From positions 607,977 through 671,976 of the forward strand of contig JAREIK010001723.1 in NCBI GenBank assembly GCA_029783825.1: a stretch of DNA of 64,000 nt. The letters are read 5' to 3'. The notes under the pieces are model-generated. The model saw nothing but the letters and a program-made list of their open reading frames with translations. It was not told the DNA's origin and did no database searches. The position numbers and the translations under genes were made by a program. Origin of the DNA: Sapria himalayana. Taxonomy: Eukaryota; Streptophyta; Magnoliopsida; Malpighiales; Rafflesiaceae. Of this stretch, positions 24,561-36,891 are shown piece after piece. How positions within the stretch are numbered: position 1 is the stretch's first letter; each line of letters begins with the position of its first letter.

Positions 24561-24949
24561 AATTTTTGCTATTTAACATTATTAAGTTATGACTTAATTT
24601 AAAATGCTATATTTACTTGAGGTTGATCTAGAGTTGGTGACAAGATTGAGATATCACTTCTCTTACATTTTTTATTTGTATTCTTTAGGAGACACTCATC
24701 TTTTAGGAGTCAAATTTTTTATATAGGAGATTTATCATTGAGGATTACTATATATTTAATGCATAATGGGACATAATCATCCAATTTAGTGGCTATTAAA
24801 GTGAGATTGTAGGAGCAAAGATAAAGGGAGATGTTTGGAGACCTCATTAGTGAACTCTTTGTAAGATGATTAAACATATTGATGGCTGCAACTTGGGCAT
24901 GTAAATCCAAATTAACTTCGAACCTAACTTGATATTTGGGTTAGCTTGG

Positions 24950-27900
24950 GCACCCTTTTATGCAACTCACATCGGTGTTGTGTTCATTTTAGTTTTATCT
25001 CATAATTTTATAGCTTATTTTATTATTTTTTATTGTTATATGATAATAATATTCAACCTGAGTTATTTCATTCATGATATTAGAGCCATAATTATATTTT
25101 ATTTTTTATTTACATGGCTTACAAAATTAACATGGTATTAGAGCATTGAGAGAGAAACATGTGTATTATATTAATATAATGCACATGATTGTGTGTGCTA
25201 TAGTGCATGCAATTGCATTTTAAAGGGAAGGTGACACACAATTATTGTCTGCCATCATTTAAAGCTCTTGTAGATGCATTGTGTGCAATGTGCTAAGGAA
25301 GGAGTGGCACATCAAAATCTGATAGTGGTGTAGTGTATTCTTTGTGATAAAATGTGTGGTGGTACAAGATAATAGGCATGATAGTTGTATACGATAGAAG
25401 GCACAATTGTATGTGGCAATAAGCACAATAATAGGCATGGTAGTTGATGCCTCAATTGTTTGATTTGACACAATAATAAGCACAATGATAGAATTAGGGT
25501 TTGACATAAATCTTAATTTGGTTTTTAGAAAAAAGCTGAATCTTGGGCAGAAAAAAAGGTTTTTGGAATAAACTCTAATTTGACACAATTTGATTTTGGG
25601 TAGAAATTAGGATATGAGAAGTAACCCTATTTTTGAATATTAGACTATGTATGAATATATAGAGAGGGATTGTTACTAAATAGGTTGAAAAGTCTTAATT
25701 TAATATACACACTATTAGATGATGAGCCACATTAGAAATAATTAGTAAATATAATTTTTAGAGAGAAGTTCAATAGTTTTACATAATATTGAGAGAGATT
25801 TATTATTGGTGTCATTCAAGGTTTTTGTAGAGTTCATCAATTATATATTTGCATTTATTAAATAGTAGTATACAAAATTAATATCTAATACATCAATATA
25901 TATTTTCTTTCCTTCAAGTATTACTGTTTGTCTTAATGTTACTTATACTTCAGATTTCTTAATTATCGACACAATAATTAATATTTATATCATTAGTAAC
26001 TGAATATAATTTTTTTTGTTCCTAAAAATATTATTATAGCTAATGATAAATCTTGTAAAACTATTAGATATAATATTATTTAGCTTGAATATTTTTTTCT
26101 TGTATTATACTTATCTTTGATTGTATTTTTAATTTATTTTTTATGAGTTATTTTTTTAGATAATTTAACTTTAATTTTATTTATTTTTGTTGATGTTTGT
26201 TTGTTTGTTGGATTGATAGATTTTGAGAAATATTCAATTTGGATATGAGCAGGATCAATTATTTGTTTTCTTTTCTATGGTATGAATTTTTTTTAGATGT
26301 TTGAGTATGTTGAAGTTTTTATCTATGAATTTTTAGTTTGTTTACTCATTCCTAACCAAATTAAGAATATTTTATCTTATTTTAAAGGTATATACTTTAG
26401 AGTGTGAGACATATTAGTTAGGAACGTATATAAGATTTTTTTATTATGAATGCTAGTTTGATATAAGTAAGAATTTATTCAATTTGATATACTCAAATAT
26501 ATGAGGACCTAATAGAGATGTGATTAGGGAGAGCTTTATATATTTGTTTACTTTTGTCGATGACTATTCGATTTGATAGTTTTTTTATTTTTTATATATT
26601 TTATAAAATAATAAAAAATTAATATGATAAAATTATTAAAAAAAATAAGTAAATATTTTAGAATACTTGTTAGGCAGATTCAATACTTATTACATGAATT
26701 ATAAGATGTTACACCATATATTTTGTCAATATTCCAATAGAATGGTATTGCTTAGAGAAAAAATTAATATCTGATTAAAATAAGTTGGTATATGTGACCT
26801 TGATGTATGTCTATTTTAGATAATCTAGTATTCAAAGAGGGTACCAATATTTTTTTCTTATAGATTAATATGATTTTAATGATTATTGATGTTTTTTTTT
26901 TGAAAAAAAACTTATTTGTATCGAATTGGGAAAGAGTGTGAGGAGAGGTGTCAAACAGGCATTGCCTTGCCAGCAAGGCTTGTTTTTATTTTGGCTTGTT
27001 CGGGCCATTGTTTTATGCCAATCACAACACTGTTGTTATCATGGGCTATGCTGTGCCGCACAGTTTAAAAAAGGGGTAGCTTGGCATGACTTGTTGGTAT
27101 AGCTTTTGGACAGATCATGCTGGGTCATGTTGGATCGTGTCCGGTCAAGTTGGGTTATGTTTGGCTAGGGTGACCTAGGTTAGGCAATAGGCAAGACTCA
27201 CTTGTTTTGCCAGCCAGGTTAAAATTAGCTTTTATGGGCCGTTGTATCTGGTCATGCCTTGCAGAGCCTCCTATGTCAAAAGATTGACATGGTATACCTG
27301 AACCATGCCGTGGTCTGTCCCACAGCACTTTTAGGAATGGTTCTTAACCATGCCATGCCATGCCAGACACGGTTGAATTGTGCCTTGCCATAGGCCTTGC
27401 TTAGGCTATCCAGTCCCGTTGACATCTCTGAGTGAATCTGGAAATTATGGTTGGATTTATTATTTTTTCTTTCTCGCTTATAGTAATCTATGGACTATCA
27501 ATTAATGGAAAGGGTTTTCCATTAGTTATATTTAAACTTGTTGACACATAATATGATGTCACTTTCATGTAGTTATCATTTTCATCAATATGTACACACA
27601 CACACACATACACATATCATGTTGATTCTGAAGAGAGATTTTTCTTAAAGCAAAATCTTCTTTGGGCCTAAATGAAATAATATTTAATTGATTTTTCTTG
27701 ATACATACTCATGTTGAGATAAAAATTAGGAGACTTGACAACGTAGAACTTAGAATTTATTTTGGAGAATATGACATACCTGGTATGCAAGATCAAAGAT
27801 AATTTCGTTGATGAGGTGGTTTTGTCGTACTTTCATCTTGTTGGGTCATTTTTCTAATTTTAACCTTTTAATCATTTTTTGGAAATGATAAATGAATTGT

Positions 27901-27979
27901 ACTTAGTATTTAATTTTGTAGGTTCTGTTATCTTTTTGTATCATTTTTTATTTTATTTCCTTTGTTATTTCTCTTGCTC
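24950..27979 (+). mobile_element. Copia F1: decayed Ty1/copia element, 5' portion
   Basis: The primer-binding site TGGTATTAGAGC lies at 25,133-25,144, with LTR-like sequence before it (left limit uncertain). A leader rich in GTG and GCA words follows (25,150-25,470), then the protease region near 25,940-26,080 (reading FLIIDTIINIYIIS, matching the W-I-x-D-S-G-A-x-x-H-M-T pattern only loosely), pre-integrase and integrase traces, and the start of the reverse transcriptase region (27,470-27,960). It is interrupted by a short hAT at 26,943-27,430 and stops at hAT G (27,980). Full of stops. Related to F2, F3 and F4. Confidence 0.6.
26943..27430. mobile_element. 488-bp non-autonomous hAT element in copia F1
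   Basis: Left end GAGAGGTGTCAAACAGGC at 26,943, right end CCCGTTGACATCTCTG stopping at 27,430, good inverted repeats of the AGAGGTGTCAAAC family. The interior is made of GCC/TGGC/CATGCC words with no coding capacity. Flanking octamers AGTGTGAG and AGTGAATC share only their first four bases, so the target duplication is decayed. The copia sequence resumes on the far side in line with copies F2 and F3. Confidence 0.7.
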
Positions 27980-28902
27980 AGATGTGTCCAATGGGCCAGA
28001 CAGCCTGAGTTAGGCTTGCGACACAACCCTAGCCTGGCTTATGACATGATTCGAAAAAGCTATGTCAGACATGACATAGCATGGAGCTGTGCTAATATTG
28101 GGCATGTGCCATGTTGTCATTGGGTATGTGTCCTGCTGGCCAATTTGCCCGCATGCAGAAGCATGATACAATCCATGCCATTTGGCTTGTTTTGTGTGTC
28201 AGCATGAGCATCATGAACCTGACATGGTGCATGGACTTGACACACTCTAGTTTATGCTGGAATTAAAAAACTAGGCACATAAAGTACATGCTCCTCTATT
28301 TTAAATTTTTAATTATGAGGAGCGTGAACCCATGTGTCCCATTAAAAAAAAAGGTCTTTGGGCTGTTGGTCGTTACATGGCAATGGTTTGCGACAATGAC
28401 TGCAACAGGCCATTGGACATCATCACTTTTGAATTAAAAACAAAAACAATTTTTTTAAAATAAATTTATTATAAACTGTTGGAATTTTGTCCAACAGTTC
28501 TGAAAAGAAATTCAAATGCTTTTCAGTTTCTGCTCGAAAACATTTAAAAAAAATAATATTTTAATTTAAAAAAAAATTATATAAATAAGTTATTAATATT
28601 TATAATTTTTCACATTGAAACGATAATTTTTTCTCTTAAATTCTCTTAGATCTTAAATTTGTCTTACAATTTGTTTTTTTTTTATTTTTATTTGAATAAT
28701 ACATTATTAATGTTGTGTAAATTATTATTAGTGAGCTGAGTCATTCCACATATCAATTATCAATGTAACTTGTTGTAGTTTTGGACTTATAATTAGTCGA
28801 ATTCAGATTTGGGTATTAATTTTTGCAAGGGTAGTAATTTTTAGATATTCTCTATTCTTATGATGATCTTATTATATATGAGTGTCTGTTGAGGGATTTC
28901 GG
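27980..28902 (+). mobile_element. hAT copy G, left part only
   Basis: The left end CAGATGTGTCCAATGGGCC at about 27,980 is followed by a GC-richer subterminal region (to about 28,250), an AT-rich leader, and a scrap of hAT transposase at about 28,825-28,895 that matches the SEIVHPHDGP...ECMM block of copy A in plus-strand orientation. It breaks off at 28,902, where copy A begins; the rest of G is not found on the other side of A. Alternatively, 27,980-28,251 could be a separate 0.27-kb derivative, since TTGACACACTCTAG near 28,238-28,251 resembles a right end. Confidence 0.55.
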
Positions 28903-31900
28903 TAGAGGTGTTAAACGGGTCGTGCCGGGCCGACCCAGCCCATTTTTTTGGAGCACGAGCGTGCTTTCGTGCCGGGCCGGGCACGGTTACTGTACCGTGC
29001 AGTGCATGGCCCGGTTACCGTATCGTGCCGTGCCCGGCCCGACACGGTTTAAAAAAGTCGAGCCTGGCACGGCCCAAAGGCACGGCAGGCCGTGCCGTGC
29101 CGAGCCGGGCCCACTCGGGGCAGAAATTTTTTTTTAAAATTTTTAAATATATTTAAAATTTTAGATATTGTATAGTATTATATATTTATAATTTTAATAA
29201 TTTTAAAATTAAAAATTAATTAAAAAAACAAAGTTTAATTTTTTTTTGGTAATATCAAATTAGTAAAAATTTTATTATAATTATTAATTATATAATAAAG
29301 TTATTAATTTTTAAAAGAAAAATTAAAACAAAAAAAAATAAATCAATACATTATCTTAGTAAAAATAAAAATTAAAAAAAAAACATAAACAACACAAATG
29401 AAAAATTACCAATCATCCATTTGAAACCGAAGGTCTGAACAAAAAAAATTATAATTTCAACACAACGTACAAACAAAGTGTACAATCAATTAAAAAAACT
29501 TCGAAAACAAAAAACAGTTGATCATCATCAATCGGCATATCATGAGAATCATCAGCCGCAACATCAAAATCAGTATCATATGGATCATCATCATCGGCAA
29601 TCAACTCCTCCGCCATCGTAGTGTATGTGGATGCGACTGCAGTGCCTGACCCACTCCCAGCTCCAGCACGATCATGGATGCTAAACCTTGATTCCTCCCA
29701 ATCCTTCAAACAAGCCAAGGTCTCAATCATATCTGGATTTAATCTCGATCTCCTATCCGAAATCACGTTCACTGCAATAGAAAAAGTAGACTTCGATGCT
29801 ACGCTCGACACTGGAGGAGTCAGTAGATCCCGTGCCATTCTAGATGGCACGGGAAAGGTGGACTCATATGATTTTCACCACTGTAATAAATCAAGATTCT
29901 TAGTATCAGAATGTGATAGGATTGAGCAGTAATCAGTATCTAAGTACCGAGACAGCTCGCTCCTATGTGATGGTCCACTCCTGCGTTTTCTCCTCGCTAG
30001 CTGAATAGAAAAATCGTCATCTCCGAATAAGGTATCAATGTCCGTAATCACAGTCTCACTACTATCACCACCATACCTAGTATTGTAGTATGTGAACATG
30101 TCAGTCAACTTTTCGTGAATGAACCCTTCAGGTGGGTCTTCCAGGTTCATGCACGAGGAAATGTAAGTCAGGGTGTTTTTTATCCCTTCCACCTTAACCC
30201 TAGGGTCCATGCATGCTGCGAAGTAATAAAGAAATGAAACGGTGGACCAGTACTTCAAGTACTTTGTCTCCATCTCTGCAACCATATGGCTAAACGTCGG
30301 GTCAGCTCGATAATTCCTAAACATGCTACTAATGTTGCATATGCAATGGAGTGCAATGCAAGTGGTGGGCGTATAAACCGACGAACACATGTTCGTCGTG
30401 TCATAAAATATCTTTAGGAATTTCATAAATGAAATTTCTGAAGCCCAGTCAGTATCGTCAATAATAAGTTCGTCACTCTTACTATTGACGTAATCGGATA
30501 TCACTTATTCGTATCCAACACATGATTCTAATATCATGTACGTGTAATTCCAACGTTGTCTCACATCCGATTGGAATTTCTTCTTCTTAAGATTCGCAGA
30601 CAAACAGAGACTACCAAATTCTTGTTGTCTGCGAGGAGTGCGAATATATTTTAGTGCATTACGTATATTATCCAATGCTGGGGAACACACATTTATACCC
30701 GCTTGAACAATCAGGTTAATCACATGACACATGCATCTGATATAAAAGATCTCTCCTAATGGTGCGTCTCTAATATTCCTAACAAACATATTGATCATGC
30801 TACTCCATTATTAGATGCGTTATAGAATGTGACACTAAAAATTTTATTTTGAATTTTATATTCCCTAAAGATTTTCATCATACACTCAAAAATGGCCGGG
30901 CCATCATGAGGATGAACAATCTCAGAGAATTTTAAAATTTTTTTACTGATTGTCCAGTTAGAATCTACATAGTGGCTCGTGAGACATGCATAAGAAGATT
31001 CATCATGACTTGTCCATATATCGGACGTCACGGACACCACTCTACTATATGTCATAAATTCCTTAATTATTTTTTATTTTTCTAATTATATATCTTTAGT
31101 ATGTCATTCCTAGATGTGGACCTAGGAATCCTACGATAGGCATGCTGAAAATATGTCTGCATGATGCGCACTACCCTTGGATCTTCCGAAAATCTGATCG
31201 GAAGACCCATCAATGTGATAAGCCTGGCCATGCCGTCCCTACCCAACTCGCTAGAGTATTTGAAGGGAGTAAACTTTGAGACTGAACTTGATCCACTCTC
31301 AAAAAATACAGTGCCAAGTTGGGTTTGCCTAGGATCTAATGGTCCATGTTTTTTTGTGCATAATTCGACATGTCTTTTTAGGGTTCCAGTCCCAAATGAA
31401 TTCTTACATGTTAAAAGTTCCATACAATATTTGCACTGTGCCATTTTTTGTTCCTCATCCCTAATATTTTTTTGTGTTATTATTTTAAAATGAGTCCAAA
31501 TTACAGAAGTTCTCCTAGTTTTTAGAAGTTTGGGTTGAGACGACTGGAGAAACTAAAGTTTCAGCAGTCTTAGATTTCTGTATAATATTTTGATTTTCTA
31601 AATTTAAATATGTGTCAGGTGTATTTGTCATTTTTTATGATTTTTATTTTTCCTAATTTTGGTCTAGAGAGAGAAACTATAGAGAGAGAATTTAAAAAAA
31701 CCATAAAATAAATTATCCGGTTTAAGCAGTGAGGTTTGTCACGTGCACGGTACACCGCAGTCAAGCTTTAATATTCAAAACTCTAGTCGAGTTTCACGAA
31801 AATCTAAGCCGAATGCCAAAATCCCGAGGCCCGAGAGAGAGAAGCAAGGTTTTTGAGAGAGAAATAAAAAAGATTTGAGAGAATTTATGTTTTTGAAAAA

Positions 31901-32434
31901 CATAAATGTTAAAGGGAGGGGGGTAGAATTTATAGATTAAAGATATTAATTTTTTATAAAAAAAGATATTTTTTTTATATTTTTTGAATTTTTATTAATT
32001 ATTTAGGGGGCAGAATCATGAGGACCATTGGATTCTGCCCCCTAGCCGTTGGAGGCAAATCCAACGGCTGAAAATATATATTATTAGTATTTTTTATTTT
32101 TTTTCCCGTTGGGGACTTGGGTGAATAGGATAGGGGAGCTATTCTGGGTCGGTTCGGGGCAAAGGGCCTCGTGGAAGTGGGACCGAGGGTCGGGTCCAAT
32201 CAGACCAGACCCGCGGTCTTTTTTGCGGGAGGGGCCGGGCGCCGCGTGGGTCTTTGGCGGGGCAGCCTGTGCCATGTAGGTAGCAGGCTTGCTCGACCGC
32301 TCGAGTGAAACCGGCACGGGATGAACCCGTGACGGTGTGCCATCCCACGGGCCGAACCGTGCCGGGTTAGGCATGGCACGGCACGGCACGACCCGTTCCT
32401 AATCCGGGCCGGTCCGGCCCGGTTGACACCTCTA
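28903..32434 (-). mobile_element. hAT transposon copy A, full length, chimeric flanks
   Basis: Left terminal repeat TAGAGGTGTTAAACGGGTCG at 28,903 and right terminal repeat CCGGTTGACACCTCTA ending at 32,434; 3,532 bp. Both ends carry dense subterminal GGCACGG / CCGTGCC / GGGCCGG words, CG-rich and little decayed. The transposase runs on the minus strand, so the promoter side is at the right: a CT-rich leader and GAGAGAGA/CTCTCTCT tracts (31,660-31,880) precede the start codon. The octamers flanking the two ends (GATTTCGG and TGCTAAGG) do not match, and the flanks belong to different elements (hAT G on the left, copia T gag on the right). Confidence 0.85.
29449..31631 (-). pseudogene. hAT transposase (BED zinc finger, RICESLEEPER type), copy A
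   Basis: The start is taken at the ATG at 31,631-31,629 (MTNTPDTYL). In order: a Ser/Thr-rich N-terminus; BED zinc finger (TSVIWTHF, then MAQCKYC and TGTLKRHVELC, about 31,505-31,360); first catalytic block SVTSDIWTS with Asp at 31,022-31,020; second block TFYNASNN; the RCMCHVINL block (C-x-x-H) near 30,730; DUF4413-like helices (FMKFLKIFYDTT near 30,430); and the hATC dimerisation region (SRMARDLLTPP, then VASKSTFSIAVNVISDRRSR, 29,845-29,745). Breaks: frameshifts near 31,515, 31,070 and 30,798; stop TAA at 30,507-30,505; stop TGA at 29,877-29,875. The second catalytic Asp is Tyr (TAT, 30,824-30,822). About 700 codons, close to the usual length for the family. Confidence 0.9.
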
Positions 32435-35400
32435 TGCTAAGGTAGCAGATGAAGAATCTGCTGCAAGATTGTGGCTCAAGCTCGAGTCATTGTATATGAC
32501 TAAATTACTAATGAATAAGCTTCTGTTGAAGAGGATGTTGTTTACACTAAGGATGCAAGAGGGAACTTCTTTGAAGAAGTATCTGGATGATTTAAACAGC
32601 ATTCTCATTGACCTTAAATGTGTAGATGTTAAGGTGGAAGATGAGGATGTTGCACTTCTGCTCTTAGTCTCTCTTCCTGTTTCCTATGAGAATTTTATTG
32701 AATCTCTCATAGTTGAAAAAGATGAAATCACCCTATAAGATGTTAGATCTGCCCTAAACTCCATAGTGATGAGACAGAAGGCTACTATTGAAAGAATAGA
32801 GCATCACTCGGTTGGATTGGTAGTGACAAATAGGAGATCACAATCAGTTCCATTCAATAAGAAGGGGAACAAGCTCCATAAGAGATCAAAGGAGGGTGAC
32901 ACTTAGTCACTACTGCAAACATAAAGGGCATTGGAAAATTGAATGCCCAGAGAAGAAAGCAAGGTTGGAACAGCAGGGTCAGCCTAATCTCCCATCTGTT
33001 GTTGCCGTGGATTTTGATGACTCGGATGATGGAGAAGACCTTGTGCTGGTAATTTCCATAATAATCGCAAGATCAGATTTTTGGATCTTGGATACTGGGG
33101 CTTCCTTTCATATAAGCACTCACTTGGAGTGGTTCAACAAATTTGACATGAAGAAAACTGACAATGCTGTGGTGAGGAATAGCCAACCGTGTAAGGTTGT
33201 TTGAATTGACAAAGTGAGACAGAGAACATATGATAGCCGAATATTCTCACTTACCAATGTAATGTATCTTCTTGAAATGACAATTAATTTCATTTCTCTT
33301 GGTGTTCTGGATGATCCGGGATGCATATTCAGGGATGCATATTCAGTAGTGGTGAGGAAACACTGAATGTTCACCGAGGAGATGATGTCATACTGAAGGG
33401 ACAAAAGAATGAAACACTATACACACTGATAGGTTTTATGGTGACAGGAGCTATTGCTGTCACATCCGAAGAGTTAGCATCTGAAGTTGAAGTTGAAGTT
33501 GAACTTACCAAACCGTCGCACATGCGGCTTGCACATATGAGAGAGAAAGGTATGAAAATTCTCTCTGATCCTAATTTTTTGTTCATCATAGAGTCAGTAA
33601 ATTAAATTTCTGTGATCATTGTGTTTTTGGTAAGAAACATAAAACTAAGTTTGATAAGGTCATACACTGTACAAATAATATTTTAGATTATATCTATGTT
33701 GATTGGTGGGGCCCTTTTAGAGTCATATCTCTTGGGGGTGCTCGATTTTATTTATGTTTATTTGATGATTACTTCAGGATGTCCTGAGTATTCATAATGA
33801 AACATAAATCTGAGACTTTTATAAAGTTTAAGTAGTGAGTTAGCCTAGTAGAAAACCAAACACAAATGAATGTTAAACTGTTACGAATAGATAATGGTCT
33901 ATACTTTTGTTCGTCTGAATTTGAGGAATTTTGTAAGGACAAATGTATAGCCAGACACAAAACTGTTAGGGATACTCATCAGTAGAGTGGTATTGCAGAA
34001 AGAATAAATCAAACTTTTCTGGAGAGAACTATATGTATGCTCTCTCAATCAGGCTTAGGCAAGGAGTTTTGGGCTGAAGCTATTAATACAGTATGCTATT
34101 TGATAAATAAATCATCGCTTAGTGAAATTAATTTTAAAATTTCATTTGAGGTGTGGACTGGTAAACCTATAGATTATTCTAATCTGAATGTGTTTTGGTG
34201 TGTTGCCTACTATCAAATAAAAGATGGTAGGCTTGAACCACAAGCAAGAAAAGAAATATTTGTAGGATATGGTGATGGAATCAAGAGATTTCGTATCTAG
34301 TCATCATCTGAAGAGAGTGATTCTCTCTAGGAGTGTCACATTTGATGAAAGTGTCATCTTAAGATAAGTACATTATCCTATTCAGTTACTTGATGTTCAC
34401 CAAACTAAACTTAAGGTGGAGCTAAAATCTGAATTTGTAGCTCTAAGAAGGATGCTCGTTGTGTCTAGACAAACAATAGCTAATCATGAAAATGATTTTA
34501 GGTTTATTATTGAACTTGATCTTGAACCTGCACGTGAAGAGTCTAAACTCTACTGCATTGCAAGGGATAGACCAATGAGGGTAAATGTAGGTTCTCCTCT
34601 AAGATTCGGCTTTGATGAATTTGTAGGATTTGTTCTACAAGTTTTTGAAGAAATTAATTTTTCTGAACCATTCTCTTTCAATAATGTTGTTAGATGTCCT
34701 GAATTTGAGTCATGGTTAGTTATCACGAATGAAGAGATTGAATCTCGTCAAAGGATCGTACTTGGCTTATTGTATATAAACCTAAATGGAGAAAGTTAGT
34801 TTCTTGCAAATAGATTTTCAAGAAGAAAAATGATACCTTTATAGCTGGTGGTATAAAGTTTAAGGGCATGTCTAGTTGCAAGAGGGTTCAGTCAAAAAGA
34901 ACGTGTTGATTATAATGAGATATTCTCTCTTGTAGTTAGACATATCTTAACCAGGGTGTTTTTAGCATTAGTGACACATCAGGACCTCGAATTTGAGCAC
35001 TAGATGTTAAAACTGTATTTCTTCATGGAGATCGGATGAAAAAATTTACATGAGCCAGCCTGCGGGTTTTGAGTTATCAGGTAAGGAAATCCATGTGTGC
35101 AAGTTTCTGAAGTTTCTTTATGGACTTAATCAGTCTTCCTGTCAGTGGTACAAGAGATTTGACTGTTTCATGACTAGTCATAGATATAGTAGGTGTAACT
35201 ATGATTGTTGTGCTTATTTCAAAAGGAACAAGGATGAGTCATATCTATTTGCTATTGTATGTAGATGATATGCTTATTGCTGCCAGGAATAAATCTGATA
35301 TTCAGGAATTGAATGATCTCAATTCTGAATTTGATATGAAAGATCTTAGAGTAGCAAAGTAAATTTTGGGCATGGATATATTCAGAGATAGAATTAAAAG

Positions 35401-36250
35401 AAAATTGTTTCTTTCATAGAAACAATATATTCAAAAAATTTTATCTAGATTTGGAATGACTTTTTGTAAGTCTCTATTCACATCATTTGTTTCTAACATT
35501 CATTTAACATTAGAATTTCTCCTCAATTTGAATCTGATAAGGAACAAATATTTAAGGTTTCTTATTCTAGTACTGTTAGGAGTCTCATGTATCTTATGGT
35601 GTGCATCTGACCTTATATTGCTCATGCAGTAAGTGCAATGAGTAGGTTTATGATAAACCTTGATCAAGAGTATTATAAATCTGTTAAGAGGATACTTAGG
35701 TACCTTAAGGTGACTTCTGATATTGGTCTGATATTTGGTAATTAATCTGAATTCATACTGGCACGATATTCTAATTCTGACTATGCAGGAGATGTTGATA
35801 ATATACGGTCTATGACTGGTTGTGTCTTTACTGTATGTGGTTCTGTAGTTAGTTGGAAAACTACACTGTAATCTTCTGTTACTTTATTTTCTACTGAACT
35901 AGAGTATATGACTTTGATTGAAGCTGCTAAGGAAGTGATATGGCTGAAAGGTTTTCTTAAGTATCTTGGTTTTTATGAAGAGGTTCCAATAGTTTTCTAT
36001 GATAACCTCAGTGCTATTTGTTTAGCAAAAGACAAACCATTGATCTGAGAACCTCAGTACTATTTATTTTCTACGAGAGAACAAATCACATTGATGTACG
36101 ATATTATTATTTTTTGATCTGAGAAGAGAGTACAAGTTAAGAAGATTAGAACTTTTGATAATCCAGCTGACATATTTACCAAATATGTCACTCTGAACAA
36201 GTTAAGATACTATCTTGACTTATTGGAACATATCAAATTAGATGTAGTTC
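32435..36250 (+). pseudogene. Copia gag-pol polyprotein, disrupted
   Basis: Gag resumes at AKVADEESAARLW, continuing LKLESLYMTKLL. The zinc knuckle (32,914-32,955) reads HYCKHKGHWKIECP; the usual first Cys is Ser. Protease motif WILDTGAS at 33,082-33,105 is intact. Integrase: HMRLAHM near 33,522, a C-x-x-C-containing segment (CDHCVFGK, from about 33,615), Asp in YVDWWGP near 33,700, Asp in RIDNG near 33,885, Glu in GIAERIN near 33,995; so the D-D-E triad can be read. Reverse transcriptase: FLHGDR, VCKFLKFLYGLNQSSCQWYK, YVDD at 35,258-35,269. RNase H: ELEYMTLIEAAKEVIWLKG near 35,897, then FYDNLSAICLAK. Frameshifts (for example just before YVDD) and several stops abolish it. Confidence 0.85.
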
Positions 36251-36316
36251 TTTTTGGACTAATTGTTTATAGAAAATATCTCTCTATTTGTATGTAAAAC
36301 AAATTAAGGTGGAGAT

Positions 36317-36891
36317 TATTGTATATAATTTATTTTGATTATCTGTTTTGTATAATCAAAATATTTCTATTTTAATATTTTCATGTAAGTACATGAATAA
36401 AAATATTAAGAGTCCAAAAATGTAGTAATAGTATAATAATGGAGGTTCCGTCGTCTGGTCAGCTGGCCGAAGAATTTTTGAAGCAAAGCCTGACTCGTAC
36501 GAGTGATGCGACCCCCTTCGGTTAATTAAATTGAGAAATTGTATTAATATTATATTTTTGGACTACTGTTTTTCGGTATGTGGAACTGTTCATCTCCTTT
36601 GTTTTCTTTTCTCTGCGCGATTTTCATCGTGACTGTTTTTTGCACATAAATTGTAGGATATTCTGGACTTCTATTTTGGTTATAATCTGAAAATGCACAA
36701 GTATTTTTCTGGTAGATGTAGCTAATTGTGTTGAATGACTAGTGAACCATGTTATTTCATACGTTTCTGTTATGGTTTTTGTTTTGTTTTTGATTCTGCT
36801 TTGCTTGGATTGTGATTGTGGATATATCGTTTGTTGTTCTTTATTATTCTCCTCTTCTGAATCACAAACGTGTAAGCAAAATTACTTAACA
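36317..36891 (+). repeat. 3' LTR of copia T, 575 bp
   Basis: Begins TATTGTATATAATTTATTTT (expected TG mutated to TA) just after the purine tract and ends AATTACTTAACA. It matches the 575-bp solo LTR at 55,069-55,643 (opposite strand) in length and in landmarks such as TATTTTCATGTAAGTRCA and the GC-richer middle part with CTGRTCAGCYGGCCGAA. No second LTR of this element is present upstream. Confidence 0.85.

Larger units (their letters stand above)
32435..36891 (+). mobile_element. Copia T: Ty1/copia element lacking 5' LTR and front of gag
   Basis: Starts inside gag directly at the right end of hAT A and runs through protease, integrase, reverse transcriptase and RNase H to a purine tract (AAGGTGGAGA, 36,306-36,315) and a complete 3' LTR. 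The 5' LTR, primer site and first part of gag are absent from the window. Less decayed than copies F1-F5, and by sequence a different copia family (TNT1-like gag and pol). Confidence 0.85.

Noticed and set aside
29621..29932. Plus-strand 103-codon frame, with a counterpart at 63,509-63,745
   Set aside because: It is the antisense shadow of the conserved hATC transposase region on the minus strand; conservation between copies follows from the real gene.
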